From contig JANATF010000007.1 of NCBI GenBank assembly GCA_029449245.1, positions 558,001 to 622,000 on the forward strand: a stretch of 64,000 bases of DNA, written 5' to 3'. The DNA is from Mortierella alpina (taxonomy: Eukaryota; Mortierellomycota; Mortierellomycetes; Mortierellales; Mortierellaceae). Below the pieces are notes generated by a model that was not told where the DNA came from, ran no database searches, and saw only the letters and a list, made by a program, of their open reading frames with translations. Each line of letters starts with the position of its first letter. Positions within the stretch are counted from its first letter, which is position 1. Below, in pieces: positions 1 to 11,904 of the stretch. A program made the position numbers and the translations under genes.

Positions 1-654
1 CCTTCGCAGTCCGCCGGTTGCTCTCCCACCTTCAACAACCCAAGCCCTGGCCCTTCGGTCGCCAAATTGCTTAAAGCTCATATAGGATCTAATACGGTCG
101 CCAAGTGACGTATTTTTAATCGGTCGGGGAGAATAAAAGGACACTCGTGGTATTTAGGACCGACCGATAGAAGTCGATGACAAGCTGTGAAATTAGATGG
201 TGCATACAGTGCTGGACATTGTTGCAAGATTTGCCATTTATTCACTTTGCATCTCGATCACTTCTTCTCATCAATGAACTAGCCAGCCACCTCATCTGTG
301 CCATCATTTGCATCTCTGTGCGCAATCCCAGCTCATCTTCACTATTATCTGTCTCATTTAATCACTGACGTCCATTTTTCACAGTGTGAACTTCTGCTCT
401 TCTGCTCTATGTAAAATGTCATTTTTATCCCAGCCACAGCCTTTTTTGACGCATCCTGACAGGTACGCGTCTGCTCTTTACCCTCCAACACTCATCGCTC
501 ATCATCAACCTTGACAAGGAAAGCCTTTGCTTTAAACATCGTCGACAATGCAAGGCAGCAGCTTCATAACGGTAAATCATAGAGAGAGGTTGCCAGTAAT
601 CTCAACATCTCCATCAGCTCAGCTGTAAAGATCAGGAAAGCGGGCCAGGAAAAC
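1..654. other. No gene recognised (window start)
   Basis: Only short open frames without recognisable domains occur here. The stretch ends where the Tc1-like relic begins. I see no clear terminal inverted repeat for that relic inside it. Confidence 0.5.
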
Positions 655-1499
655 ATGCCGCCTCCAAAGATGGGGCGACCTGGGAAGATTACGAAGGAGA
701 CTAGTAGGACCATGATGTTCTGCTAACGTCCAGGATGATCAACGGATGGTGCAATCAACAGATGGAGGGCAAGTTCATACGCGCACCGTGCGGCGTCATC
801 TGGTAAATCTGAAGGCGTACGTCAAACAGAGGAAGCCTGCTATAACACTGAATCACAACGCTGAACGCTACGCATTTGCCAAAGCTCACTTTCATTGAGC
901 CGTGGACGATTGGAAGGAAGTACGTAATGTTCTCAGATGAGATCACCATCAGTCGCATTGGGTCCTTCGGCAAGAAGTTTTGTTACAGCAACCACGAACA
1001 CAAGCGTCTAAAGCCTCAACAGGTCAAGGAAACCAAGCAGAGTGGTAATGGCAAAATTATGGTGTGGGGTTGCATGACCTACCACGTCGTAGGCGACGCT
1101 TCTTGGCTCTCAGGAAAGATTAGCACGGAAGCCTACATCGATGTCCTCAACGACTATGACCTCACCTCTCGTGGCTGGTACAGCATGGATCCGGAAACAT
1201 TCATCTTTCAACAGGACAACGTTAGTCTCCATACTGCACGCATAGTGCAGGCCTTCTTTGAGGACAAGAACATCACCGTTCTGGAGTGGCCAGCCAATTC
1301 ACCTGACCTCAGCCCTATCGAGCACCTATGGGCGTACCTGAAAAAGAGCTGGATAAATATACCCAGAGCCGCCAAAGACTTTGAACGAGCTCTGGGAACG
1401 AGTGCAGGATGATTAGACGAATATTCCTATCGACTATACCCACAAACGGTATGAGAGCATGCCCAGACGCATGGAGGTGGTGTGTGCAATACTTTGAAT
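655..1499 (+). pseudogene. Tc1/mariner (IS630-like DDE) transposase relic
   Basis: The remains of a cut-and-paste transposase can be followed across three frames. From 655 there is a Tc1-type linker (GRPGKITKETSR), then a helix-turn-helix segment near 770-890 (HTRTVRRHL). A TGA replaces the usual Trp just before the catalytic core, and the frame changes near 925. The core is open at 876-1412: first Asp in FSDE, second in FQQDN, and the third acidic region in ANSPDLSPIEHLW. After a further frame change near 1390 the usual C-terminus (LWERVQDD, then IPIDYTHKRYESMPRR) continues with an internal TAG at a Trp position and stops near 1499. With at least four lesions it cannot encode an active enzyme. 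Family assignment is firm; terminal repeats were not found. Confidence 0.85.
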
Positions 1500-2542
1500 A
1501 GTCATAAATGCCGTGATATTAAAAACAACTACGAAACAACCACTAAAACAGCTGTAAAAACATCTAAGGCAACAGGTGTTTGTGCACTCGATATCAGACT
1601 CTGCTTTCTCTTCGCTGATTATTTTCTAGCAACTAAAGTTTATCCCGTAGAGCCGGCTGAGTCAACCGATTTGTGCACAACAGCCCGATGAAGATCAAAT
1701 GCGAACGTCGTAAAATCTTGATGACCTTTCACTTTATCGCTTATGTTATTTTTCTCAATCTACCGTGAAGCGCCTCTTCCCACTCTACGGCTGCTCTCTC
1801 CTTTTCCTTTTTACCACTACTCCCTTGTTAATCTTCATTACACGCCCCTTTTGCTCTTTATCATCAATCACCTGTTATACAGTAGTGCAAACCAAACAGG
1901 CGTTAGACCCCCGACGTGGTAGTAATAGCCGAGCACTGCACTGGTGCTTAGAAGGAACGGAAGAGATAATCGTAGTTGCTTACGGAACAAGGGGCTGAGT
2001 ATGGTGGGGGTGGAGACTGCTGTGGACTGCGTGGAAGAAGGCGGCTAAAATTATGAAAGCAGGACATTCAAGAGAAAGATAGTCCATTTATTCCCCGCCA
2101 AGGAGCTTCCTGTGATTTTTTAATAGCCCATTAGAACCATTGGGTCCCTTCGGCAACCATACCAAAATACCGTCATGCTGTTGATTGTTTTGCCTTCTTG
2201 GCGTATTTTTTAGTTGTTCATGGGCCAAGGATTTTTTTTTGCGCGCTGGCTGCATCAAAAAGTCTCAAATGCAGGACACCCACCGTTTTCCACGTTCGGT
2301 GCCCCGAGTCTTGATGCTCTAGCTCTGGATCTAACTATTCAAATCTATCGAGTTCTTTTGCTTTCAGGAGCTATCTCTGTCCCAAACGAAAGATGATAAT
2401 GAATGGGAGAGGGTGATTTGGCTTTGAATAGAACCACAGTACAGATGGAAAGAAATAAACAGGAAAAGTAGCACCTAAACTTAGGGCACTTGCAGAGGAA
2501 AAAGTGTGTGTTTGAAAGACAAAAAAAAACTAGCCCCACGAG
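1500..2542. other. Intergenic stretch, no gene recognised
   Basis: Only short unconserved open frames are present. The right end holds the 3' flank of the minus-strand MBF1 gene. Nothing resembles a tRNA or rRNA. Confidence 0.5.
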
Positions 2543-3305
2543 CTAGGAGACCTTGTTCTTGCCAAAGGTAAGGGGCGCACCAATGTCCTTGCCACGGAGC
2601 CTGACGCCGAGGGCGCGCTCGATCTTGCCGAGGACTTGCGGGTTGGGCACGGCACGACCAGCCTCGTAGTCATTAATCTGATGAGCACACAGAACGAGAA
2701 AAGAAAGGGTGAATGAGGGAATTTTTTATGGTTGGGATTTAGGAGAAAAATAAATCCCGCAAGAGAAAGAACAAGTCCAAAAACACTAGGAAGATATTCC
2801 CGCGAGTCAGCCGTCATTCTCATGTCGATACTGTAATGTGCGGCAAGCAGAAGGAAAATGCCTCAAGAGAAGAAATGCTCTCGGGCCAACAGAACGAAGA
2901 GATGTTCTCAAAAATGTCGACACACACACACAGAACTACTGTACACAGAGAAGAAAATTGCCTCAAAACTAACAAGCTACTTACCACACTGGGCTTCTCG
3001 TGCACAACGGCACTGAGCTCCTTCTGGGTGATCTTTTTCTCGATGCGAAACTTGGCCATCACCTTACCCACGTCGACGGTCACCGTCTTGGGCGCAATGA
3101 TCTCGGGCGACTCGGCGACCTTGGCAATGCGGCGGAAGTCCTCGCCAGCGCGGGTGTTGCTGACAACCTTGCGCTCAGTCGAAATGGAGGCACCGGCACG
3201 GCGGGCGACGTTGAGATCAGCTTCGGAGCGCGAGACTTTGGCGAGCTCGGCTTGCTTGCAGAGAATGATCTCGTCATCCCAACCAACATTCCCGGCAGCA
3301 GTCAT
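2543..3305 (-). CDS. MBF1: Multiprotein-bridging factor 1 (MBF1), transcriptional coactivator
   Basis: Two exons join in phase: 3305-2985 and 2677-2543, separated by a 307-bp GT..AG intron, giving 151 residues, the normal MBF1 length. MBF1 bridges TBP and bZIP-type activators in the nucleus and also acts at stalled ribosomes. The N-terminal MBF1 domain (about residues 5-75) starts with the typical NVGWDDE and ends at a basic linker. The C-terminal Cro/C1-type helix-turn-helix runs from about 85 to 140, with ITQKELS before the intron and [14 protein letters not shown] after it, followed by [11 protein letters not shown]. The start is the first ATG of the domain frame. A decayed copy with an intron at the same place lies about 1.3 kb away at 4600-4885. 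Confidence 0.95.
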
Positions 3306-4325
3306 TTTGTTGTTGTAAGTGGGTGGGGGTAAGAGTAGGGACTTGCTTTGGGTTTTGGTGCTTCTGAGGATCTTGGAGAGAAGCTGAGGAGGTGGTCTAT
3401 GGTTTGTTTGATGAAAAGAAGAGAAAAAAGTGAAGGCAAAGGAACACATGCTTTAAATACGCGCTGGAAGTGGTTCTCGCTCCTATTAACTCTGACTGGC
3501 CGACTACGCCTCAGAGAACCGGGACATGATAGAAGAGAGCCTGCCGTCATGGCAGGTACTCTCGAGACAGATGATGCAACAGTATCATCGCTACAGCATG
3601 AGCCAGCAACCACAGACGTTACTGTATTCCCGATCAAGATGACAATACGCGCCAACAGTAAGCACAGACAGACAAGTAGTAGCTCTGTATTTTTACATAT
3701 AATTGCGGCTCTTCACCCTGTTTGCACGGCAGACTTTGCCTGAATAAACATTATCATAAACCCTATAGAACCCCGATCTCGTCCTGTTGTAGTTGATGTC
3801 CGCTCCATTCTCATGCAGCGGTTTGACAAGCACAACGTTACTCAGACTATGCTCTCTTCCAAACTTCACGATCGTGGTGGTCATGGACAAACGTTTCATT
3901 CGAATCACATACATCTCAAGTTTGCACAACAATTATGAAGTGGCCAATGGATCGCTCTTTTGAATTGAAAAAAAACCAGTGCGACCTCTTACGAGGTGGT
4001 ACTGTCTAGATTTTATATACATTTGTTTGTGGATTTAAGTACCATCTTCGAAGTTACAAAGATGGCTGTGTAGAGGGAGAGCGGTATGAAGTGTGGTATC
4101 TAGCCAGTTGACATACGGGAAGGAGGAGCAATCGCTGGTACTGTAGACATAGACTAGAAAAGGGTCTCCTCTAGCTTCTTCTTCTCCTTGTCCCTTTTTG
4201 AGTTGAAGCAGCAGAGGATTGACCTTTGGCATCGATAGCTTGTATTCTTAGTGAAAGGACTAGCGCACACACATATACACCAAGCACACACAAAGCACAC
4301 ACAAAGCACACAATTTCTACCCCAC
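3306..4325. other. MBF1 upstream region and unassigned sequence
   Basis: This holds the MBF1 5' flank and then no recognisable gene. A minus-strand open frame at 3693-3932 contains one short ankyrin-like stretch (PLHENGADIN), which is too little to call. A CA-rich tract (repeats of AAAGCACACAC type) lies near 4262-4312. Confidence 0.45.
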
Positions 4326-4345
4326 ACCACCTACCCCAACCCTCC

Positions 4346-4534
4346 ATGAGTGACTCTTCCGGAGCCACTACACCCACCCGTAACCACGTAAGAGAGCGCT
4401 CTTCCTCTGTAGACCCCATTCAGACTCTGGTCTCCAGGTTCGAAGCTATTTCTGTTATAACTCCTGTCCCCGCGGCTGAGCCACTTGTAGCACCCATGAA
4501 CCCCACACCACAGAAAGGTGCTTGTTCAGGATGA
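4346..4534 (+). CDS. Short Ser/Pro-rich open frame, possible gene fragment
   Basis: An ATG at 4346 opens a 62-residue frame beginning [13 protein letters not shown] and containing [18 protein letters not shown], a style seen at the disordered N-terminus of fungal regulatory proteins. It ends at a TGA at 4532-4534, immediately before the MBF1 relic on the opposite strand. I see no domain, splice donor or continuation. It may be the 5' end of a truncated gene or chance coding. Confidence 0.2.
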   Translation: MSDSSGATTPTRNHVRERSSSVDPIQTLVSRFEAISVITPVPAAEPLVAPMNPTPQKGACSG

Positions 4535-4599
4535 ACAGAACTAGATTTCTGGAAATACAGGAAAACGAAGTGGTAGCACGGCACTATGTGCGAAGATAA

Positions 4600-4885
4600 A
4601 TTTACTTCTTTCTGTGGAGACCCAGTGACCTTGCCACGAAGCTTGACACCCAGGGACAGCTCCAGCTTGCCCAGGATCTGCTGGTTAGACACAGTACGAT
4701 CAGCTTCATAATCGTTAATCTTTAGCACAGCAAGAAATAATCGATTGTCAGGAATAAGAGTACCAATGCTTTTTTTTCCAAAGCGTATTAGCTTATTGTC
4801 ACAGGTTCACTTACCACTGTCTAACAAGCCCACCGAGCTCTTTTTGATTCAGCTTCTTCTCGCATCTGCAACTTAGCTATTTTCC
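4600..4885 (-). pseudogene. Decayed MBF1 copy with retained intron
   Basis: Reading leftwards from 4885, the MBF1 segment AKLQMR is followed after a 1-base frame change by EKKLNQKELGGLVRQ, equivalent to the first helices of the MBF1 HTH. A GTAAGTG donor follows at 4815. After about 100 bp an AAAG acceptor opens [20 protein letters not shown] and then LGVKLRGK. The exon junction sits at exactly the MBF1 position. The N-terminal MBF1 domain is not recognisable, and the shift plus an altered donor phase preclude a full product. Because the intron is retained, the copy arose by DNA duplication rather than retroposition. Confidence 0.85.
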
Positions 4886-5146
4886 ATCTTTAATGCAATT
4901 GAGTGAGTTTAAAAATACTCGAGCTGCATTGAATTCATTGATAATATTGCCCAGAGTTCGGAAGGTCAACGGTAAAGCAGAAAAAAATTTAATAAGGGAA
5001 ATGTCGTTACGGGAAGTTGGAGCTTGGTCACGATCGTCGTGACCCTTCTCTCTATTGACTTCTCCTTGGAGCACCGTGGATTTGTGATGAACTCGATGCT
5101 GAACCTTCCATAGCAGCGATGCGTTTTGCTCCTGCTTCTCATTCGT

Positions 5147-6128
5147 TTACTCTAGTCCCGTTGCTCTTGCTTCCCCGTTTTGGTCTGTGTTTGACGCTAT
5201 TGTAGGCACGCGTTCGTATGCTGGCGGTAAGAGTTCGCCTTCCTGAAGTCGGGCAGTCGCGACCTGTGTGACAGTAACCGCCGCTGCGTCTAAAACTTCT
5301 GCAGGCTCAGCTTCTTGTGCTGTCGATGGTGGTGGTTCTACAACAGGAGGTCGACACAGGACTGCGGGTGATGGTGGTGTCAGGACTCTGTTCAGGGTAG
5401 GAGGCCTCATGGGGAATGGACAGATTTGCTGTGCAGCTCGAATGGAAGTGGCGGGAGAAGACCTTGAGGTAGACAATAGTGGTGGGTATGACCTTCCACT
5501 TCGGAAAGTGTTCATGCTAATTTCTTCAGCAGCTGGTCCTGTTATCAGCTCGCCCCTACGGTAATCGTCGTACGAGGGCAATTCGCTATTGCCATTGCAA
5601 TCTTAAAGACAGGCAACGTTTCCACAAGGAGGGTCAGTATTGAGCCATAAAGAGGACAAGAAAAATAGACAACTAATAGAGACTGGTTCTGCACCACAAT
5701 AAGATCGTATACCTTGTGTACAGAGTCTTTGGTATCGCAAGCACTTTCTTACCTGAGGGCCGAGTATAGGTAGCAAAATTTTCATCGTATTGGCGCCCAC
5801 CTTCCAATGTAGTAACCCGCTCCATCGCAGGAGAGTGCTGCCTCTGCCTCTGCTTCTGCCATCGACCCCAGAGATAGCGGAACATTAACAACAACAAGAT
5901 CAACAAGATCAGGGCTAAAAAGAGATAGGCTCCGAGGGTGCTCGTGGATCCGGGCTGAGTATTCGCAATTTTTTGGCCAATTGCTCTTGGAGTCCGGCTT
6001 CGAATTACGTGTACCGGTGGCACACAGCGGAACTGGCTGTCATCGCCGTAGGTACCATCTAAGATAACATACCATCTCGAGCACATAGCTGTCGAAAGAC
6101 GACCTAGGCTGTCCGTCTTGAGCGCCAC
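5147..6128 (-). CDS. Single-pass membrane protein with PPxY cytosolic tail (5' end incomplete)
   Basis: Two exons join in phase: about 6128-5753 and 5601-5147 (151-bp intron, split codon completed as GAT), giving at least 276 residues. The order is a short ectodomain segment with two Cys, one hydrophobic helix of about 20 residues (LGAYLFLALILLILLLLMF), a basic stop-transfer RYLWGRWQKQRQRQ, and a long Ser/Pro-rich tail with PPAYERVP near the C-terminus. PPxY motifs recruit WW-domain ubiquitin ligases of the Rsp5/NEDD4 type, so a trafficking adaptor or regulated surface protein is a reasonable inference. No ATG opens exon 1, so an upstream exon, probably with a signal peptide, is missing from the model. 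A similar arrangement occurs in the protein at 45369-46892. Confidence 0.6.
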
Positions 6129-6715
6129 TGACCGTTGATGTTCCTGTTGTTATTCCTTTCGCCTTTTATGCTGCAGTTGTGATGGTGGACTGACTGTCGT
6201 CACGAAAAACAGGGGACGTGTAGCGCGTCAGCTGGTAGTTTTGGCAATGGTTTCAAAAGCGATGGTTGATGGGGTAGGGGGAGAGATATTGTTGAACAAG
6301 TGCTGCGTCATAGAATGATGTCTTGCAAAAGATCATTTCGGGTGAACAGAAGTGAGCATGAGAGCAGCATGCGGAAAGGGAGAGGCAGAATGTCTTGAAG
6401 GAATGTTGAGTAAGAAGCGAGTCGGATAGTTGAATGGAGGGTCGGAGGATGGAGGACTGGGATGGAGATAGAGAGATAATTGAGGACAATAGCTGTGTAG
6501 AAAGCACACAACAGACAGAGCCTTTTCCAGTCTCTTGCCATGTCTTGCAAGATGACTGATGCTCCCGTGTCAGCCGATAGTAAGAACAAAGACTCATTAC
6601 CTGATGATTGTAGTGGTTGTTTCATGATCCTGTGGCTGACATCCGCCCTTTGGGTGCAGTTACTAAGTTGATTCGTCCGCGGCAACGGCAATGGCGATGC
6701 TCCAGAGTGCAAGTA
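6129..6715. other. Upstream region of the membrane-protein gene
   Basis: This probably contains the first exon or exons of the minus-strand membrane-protein gene, but I could not fix a start or a joining donor. Long open frames on the minus strand here have no recognisable domain. Confidence 0.35.
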
Positions 6716-6989
6716 CAGTCAAGTCTCGTTTTTCGGTCCAGATTACTATGAGAAATGGACCGATACCATTTTTCCAACGAATGAATTGATTTCTCATGTT
6801 TGTATTCAAAAAGGGGGTCAATTGATGTGCCGCAGCCTCTTTCCCTCTCATTTGAACCAAATTTTTATCACAGCCCCCTCACCTTCGGCCAGAATTTGGG
6901 CAGCGCCACGTCAGTCGACTGGACATCCCCCTCTCTTTGAAATACAAATCAATTCATTCGTTTGAAAAATGGTATCGGTCCAGATACTG
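6716..6989. mobile_element. MITE copy A (Tc1/pogo-type, TA-flanked)
   Basis: This 274-bp non-coding element starts CAGTCAAGTCTCG after a TA and ends ...GATACTG before a TA shared with the next copy. Its left terminal repeat of about 52 bp is complete. The right one keeps only the inner GGTATCGGTCCA and the last few bases, so an internal deletion has removed most of it. The interior is nearly identical to copy B apart from small insertions. Confidence 0.8.
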
Positions 6990-6991
6990 TA

Positions 6992-7259
6992 CAGTCAAGT
7001 CTCGTTTTTCGGTCCAGATTTCTATGAGAAATGGACCGATACCAGTTTTGTTGGATTGAATTGATTTTTCATGTTTGTATTCAAAAAGGGGTCAATTGAT
7101 GTGCCGCAGCCCCTCACCTTCGGCCAGAATTTGGGCAGCGCCACGTCAGTCGACTGGACATCCCCCTCTCTTTGAAATACAAATCAATAATTCATTCGTT
7201 GGAAAATTGGTATCGGTCCATTTCTCATAGAATCTGGACCGAAAAACGAGACTTCACTG
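6992..7259. mobile_element. MITE copy B (Tc1/pogo-type, TA-flanked)
   Basis: This 268-bp element has near-perfect terminal inverted repeats of about 52 bp: CAGTCAAGTCTCGTTTTTCG on the left, matched by the reverse complement of the right end (...CGAGACTTCACTG). TA dinucleotides flank both ends (6990-6991 and 7260-7261), as expected for a Tc1/mariner/pogo target duplication. It encodes nothing and would need a transposase in trans. Confidence 0.9.
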
Positions 7260-7592
7260 TATAGGCGTTTGATTCGCCAAATTTCGAGAAATTTCTCAAT
7301 TTTGATACTAGGGTATGTTAGGGTCATTTGGCAGTCACGCCATATGATTTTTGGTGTATTTCACAAACCATACTTTGGCAAAGGTGTTGTGGCCACATGA
7401 TTGGCTAGAGCAAATACAGGGCTTTGTTGACGCGGTGGGGACTGAGTGGCATTGCTGACATGACCCAAGGTGGACGGTATGGCTCGCCTTGCGACTCTGC
7501 CTTTGCTACGCTTCTGTTTTCCTCCTTCCTCACTTTACGACCAGCAACAGTGCAACATCAACGGCAGGAAGATTCTCAGGAACCAGTCAACC

Positions 7593-10500
7593 ATGTTGCA
7601 GGAAGCTTCATTTGAGCAACCAAAGGAAGCGTCAGTTCAACCATCACAACCAACATCCCCTCAGGAAATACAACCTACACCATCTCAGCATTCACAGCAA
7701 TCTCCAGCTCAGCATTCACAACCACAACTACATGGAGAAACGCAATCAGAACCTCAGCCACTTGACCCATCGTGTAGCGCATTGTCTTCGGCGTCGACCA
7801 TAGCAAGAGCCTCAAAGAGGCGTAGGACAACGGAATCGACCGCCGTTGAGTTCGACGTCTTGGATGGAAGCTCGTCCGAATCAGAGTTGCAGCTTAGTCC
7901 TCCAGTTCTGCCACCGAAAGAAAAACGAGGACGTCGGGGGAAACGTACAGCCAGCCGCACCGAGCGTATGTATTTCAAGAGACTGCAGTGGTTTTTACCT
8001 GTACCCACTCTGCGGCTCTGCGGATCTACCGTTTCTGATATATGATCCCTATTGCAGAGGAATTTTCTAGCCTGATGATAGAGCTAGTGACACTTCGCAA
8101 CGCCCACACTGTTGCCGAGAATGAAGTCCCTGAAGGCTGTTCGTCAGCAATCGATACGCAGCAAAGAGCTCTATCGCTTCGTGTTCAAGGGATGGGTCTT
8201 GCGAACGAGAATTTGGCAGCTAATACCAAGGAGCAGTATATCACGTACCTCAGGCTCTTCCGGGTAAGCTAGCTGTGTTTTGATATGGTGCAATAATTGA
8301 TTTATCATCGGTAGCATTCTTATTCAACGGGGCTTACACCCTTTTCATGTAGGATTTTTGTAACAAGACGTATGCATACGAGAATGACCTTCGATATGAG
8401 GTCAGCGAAGATAAAGTCCTTGTGTTCTTCAAGGACGTTATGTTTGAAAGGAAAATCCCAAAGGTATTCAGACCCGGTGACACCAAGGATGTTAGGATGG
8501 CAGTTGCCTTGGTACCTCCGGAAACGAATGCCGTGCGCCGAGTAGTTGACCTACGGAGCTGTGAGTTTTGCCGGGCGATTTAAGGGACGAGAATACAATT
8601 TGTACGCGCAACTTGCTCATCCCCGTATTCAATTTCGATCATTTTGACGCTTTCATCAGTTCTAGAAAAAGTCGTACCGGAAGCGGACAACACGAAGATT
8701 CTGTATGGTCTATGCGAGGGCGCGACTATGGATCAAGCACTCAAAGCGCTGGTCCATCTGCAGAATCGGCAGATCAATCGTATCGACAACCCCAGTAAGG
8801 CGCCACCCTTGCGACGCAGTAAGGCAATCAAGGAAATCCTCGCCAAACACTGCAACGATCTTGTGTTTGGTGAATTCGTCAATCACCGCAACTGGTCTGC
8901 CTCCTGCGCAGTCAGAAACACTTATTCGATTGACGAGCATTTAAGGTATGAGCTTATGAGATGATTTTGAAGTCATTCAGGAGCAGCACGATGCAATAGT
9001 AAGTTGAATATATCCAGAATGACACGGTTTACTATCCATGTTGTTAGATGTCTTCTGGACTGTTGGCAGCAACCTGTGTCAGCATCATCACCTTCAGCGA
9101 AACTACATCTCTCACTTGCAATCCGACACGCTATGATGTTGCGGGACGAGGACTTGCGTGGCGTCAGTTATTCAGACATCTTCATTGATCCTGCAACCAA
9201 TGTAATAGGGGGTACTCAGAACCTGCTGTACCTCATGTTTGCCTTCCACAGAGGTAAAACAAACAGAACGGGAAAACTCTTATATGGCACATCTGTTAGG
9301 CATTCCGATGTGCGTCGTTGTGGTATTGGTGCACTGGGTTTCTACTTTTATGACCTATTTCATGTAAGATACGCTTCCTCCTGCTTTCGTTACCTAACAT
9401 ATGGAGTCACAGCTTTCGGCCTTGAAATAAGAAGTACCACAACGTTTTCTTGAAATTGACTCTAGGTGAAAAACGAACCCCCGCCGAACTTTGATGACCC
9501 TGCTTGGGTCAACACAAAGCTTCTTCACAGCTGGCCCCATATCACAGAGGAGGTGTCATATGAAAGTCAAAGGGACGCTACAGGCGCCTGTTTCCAGCGC
9601 CAGCGCGTATCGTGCCGTCATATCACGCATTCCGGCCGACACAGTGGTGCAAGCGAGGCCAAACTGTTGCGGATTAGACGTGAAGATATCAGGAAGGCTG
9701 GTCGATGGATTCAAAACACCAGCAAAATGGACGCTTTCTACGATGACGATCCATCTTACAGTTTTGGGTTGGAGATGGCTGGCTTTCTAGGTGGAAAAGT
9801 TCCTTTCCATCTAAAGCGGAACGAGGTCTCGCCTAGTTTGGAGCTGCAACGACAGATATTCCCTTTCATCGAGACTGCATGTGGTCCTCCAGGCAGCCCT
9901 GAGTATCACGAATGGCAGAAGGAGTGCGTGCATGAAATGGAGGAAAGAAACGCCAACGATCCCTCCCAACTCAGCACTACCATGCCTCTGCAGTATGACC
10001 CTAACGTTCGAGGCTTTGTCCCAAACAACACACGGCAGTCTGACCTGGCGAAAAAATGTTTTTTGAAAGCACTCATTCGTCTGCGACGAGTGATACTTCA
10101 GGATGCTGGAGAGTATCTGTCCCGCTTCAAGTGCGTGAGATCGCCTTTGCTGGAGACTGGAGTGTTTATGACCCCGATGTTCAAGACCTTCAAGGATCAG
10201 ATAGAGGCAGCGTTGGACACAAAGGACGTGGCATTACCGACGGACATGCATCCCAATGTGAAGCTCGTGCTACAGGATCAGCAACGTATCATGGTTCGAC
10301 AAGGAGAGATCATGAGAAGAGTGCCAGGAGACCTTGAGAGTATGGGGCATGAGCTACAGCGTCTTCGGATCTATTCAGCTGCGAACCTGGATCGAGCCAT
10401 GATGTATCTGGACGCAAAGTTTGACTACGGCATGAACTATACACAAGACCATATCCTGCGCCTCGAATCCAACTTGGATTACCTCCAATCCAAGTTAGAT

Positions 10501-11184
10501 TACCTGATCAGTCGGATGGGAGCCCCCGTTCCTTGGCAGCCTCCTGGGGCGCCGTTGTTTGGACACAACGCTTCTGCAGCAGTCCCCACTTTCCAGTACC
10601 ACCAGTTTGAACAACCTCGGTCAACAGCGGGTCCCTCGGAACCATGTCCTCGAAGACTTGCGCCAGTGTCGGCAATAACGTCCATGCCTCCGAAATGGAC
10701 TCCTATCGCCCCTCCCCAGTTGGCGATACAAGGCTCCATGCCTGCGCCTAATCAACCGTCCATGATCATGAAGACAACAGCAACCACAACGACCACAACT
10801 GCCACAACGACAACCTCCTTAACTATTGACAGCGGCTTCACAGTCAACTATCGGTTGGGAAGCGTGCAGGCCGTCTGTGCCGAGGTTCAAAAATACGACC
10901 AGGAAGTTGGAAAACCAGGAGCAGCCGGCATTGCAAGAAAACACCAGAAACAGATTAGCAACAAGAGGCTCATCGTCAAGGAAGTGGAGCACTTGACTGC
11001 ACAACTCAGGGAAAAAGATGTTAACATTGGTCAAGAAGATGCTTTTCAAAAGGCGATGAGACAACTAGATGAGCTGATGAAAGTGAACTCCTGGTCTGTG
11101 AATCAACTGGTTGTTCACTGCCGTAAGGTGAAGGCCGATAGAGATGCGGCTGAAGCAGCAGCGGCAGTGGAGAAGGCAGCTTAA
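7593..11184 (+). CDS. CryptonF tyrosine recombinase (Ndc10/CBF3 domain 2 and GCR1-like tail)
   Basis: Six exons close in phase: 7593-7965, 8058-8263, 8353-8560, 8660-8945, 9018-9363 and 9466-11184, giving 1045 residues without an internal stop. An in-frame ATG at 7470 is an alternative start. Residues 1-125 are Gln/Ser/Pro-rich with a KRRR cluster. A SAM-like N-terminal DNA-binding region follows (NTKEQYITYLRLF, then YSIDEHLRMTRF). The catalytic domain has the first Arg in MMLRDEDL (about 9130), HITHSGRHSGA (about 9618-9650), a GRW box (about 9700) and the candidate nucleophile Tyr in MDAFYDDD (9739-9741), the layout of CBF3 Ndc10 domain 2. Coiled-coil and low-complexity segments lead to a C-terminal domain resembling GCR1_C. 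Cryptons move as circles by recombination and lack terminal repeats, so element ends cannot be read. It may be a live element or a domesticated DNA-binding protein. Confidence 0.85.
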
Positions 11185-11904
11185 ACCCGACCTTAGGCCA
11201 TTAATAAATCAAACATACAAAAAGCTCCGTGAAGTCTGTGTGAGTGAGTGTGTGAGATAGGGACAGCCAGAGAGATAAAGAAGCATCCATGGTTGCTACG
11301 TCGGTATAGGTCTGTGTATGAATGGCTGCTGCAGTAGCTGTTAGCGAAGAGAACAAAAGCAGGAATAGGGTGTAATGGGTAGAGAAAGAAGGGACATGGT
11401 CGCATGGTGAGCTCAGGTACGCCCTCTGACTGACTGACACATGGCCAGTATACATACGATTTCTCCTTTTCTCAAACAGCTGCGAGAAATACGACTGGCA
11501 GCGTATCAGAAATGTCACAGCCAATCCTTTCACATTACTATCATATGAACCTCTGTAACTGTAATTACATATACGGTTACTGTGAGAACATCAACCATGG
11601 GAATTGAGTCTAGAAGGGAGCACAGACCATTGTGTTAGCAAAGTCAAAGCGAATGAATTCATTCGGAGGAGTTTATTTTTTCCTAAGACAGCTCCAATGA
11701 GAATCCCCTCTTTTGTTTAGGTCAAGGGATCAGTGCTTATATACGTACAGTACTGCTCTCGTCTTCTTTTCATCAGCTCTCTTCAAACCATCAATATCTT
11801 CTCTTCTCTCTTCTCTCTGTCTATTTCTTCTCTTCTCTCTTCTCTCGATCATTCTCGGTCTTCGAACAAGATATTAATTCTTCTCTCATACTTTTATTTT
11901 GAAA
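11185..11904. promoter_or_regulatory. ATPase upstream region with pyrimidine tract
   Basis: No gene is recognised. The last 130 bases before the ATPase ATG hold a long CT-rich tract of TCTTCTCTCTTCTC type (about 11785-11855) on the coding strand, typical of strongly expressed fungal promoters. Confidence 0.45.
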
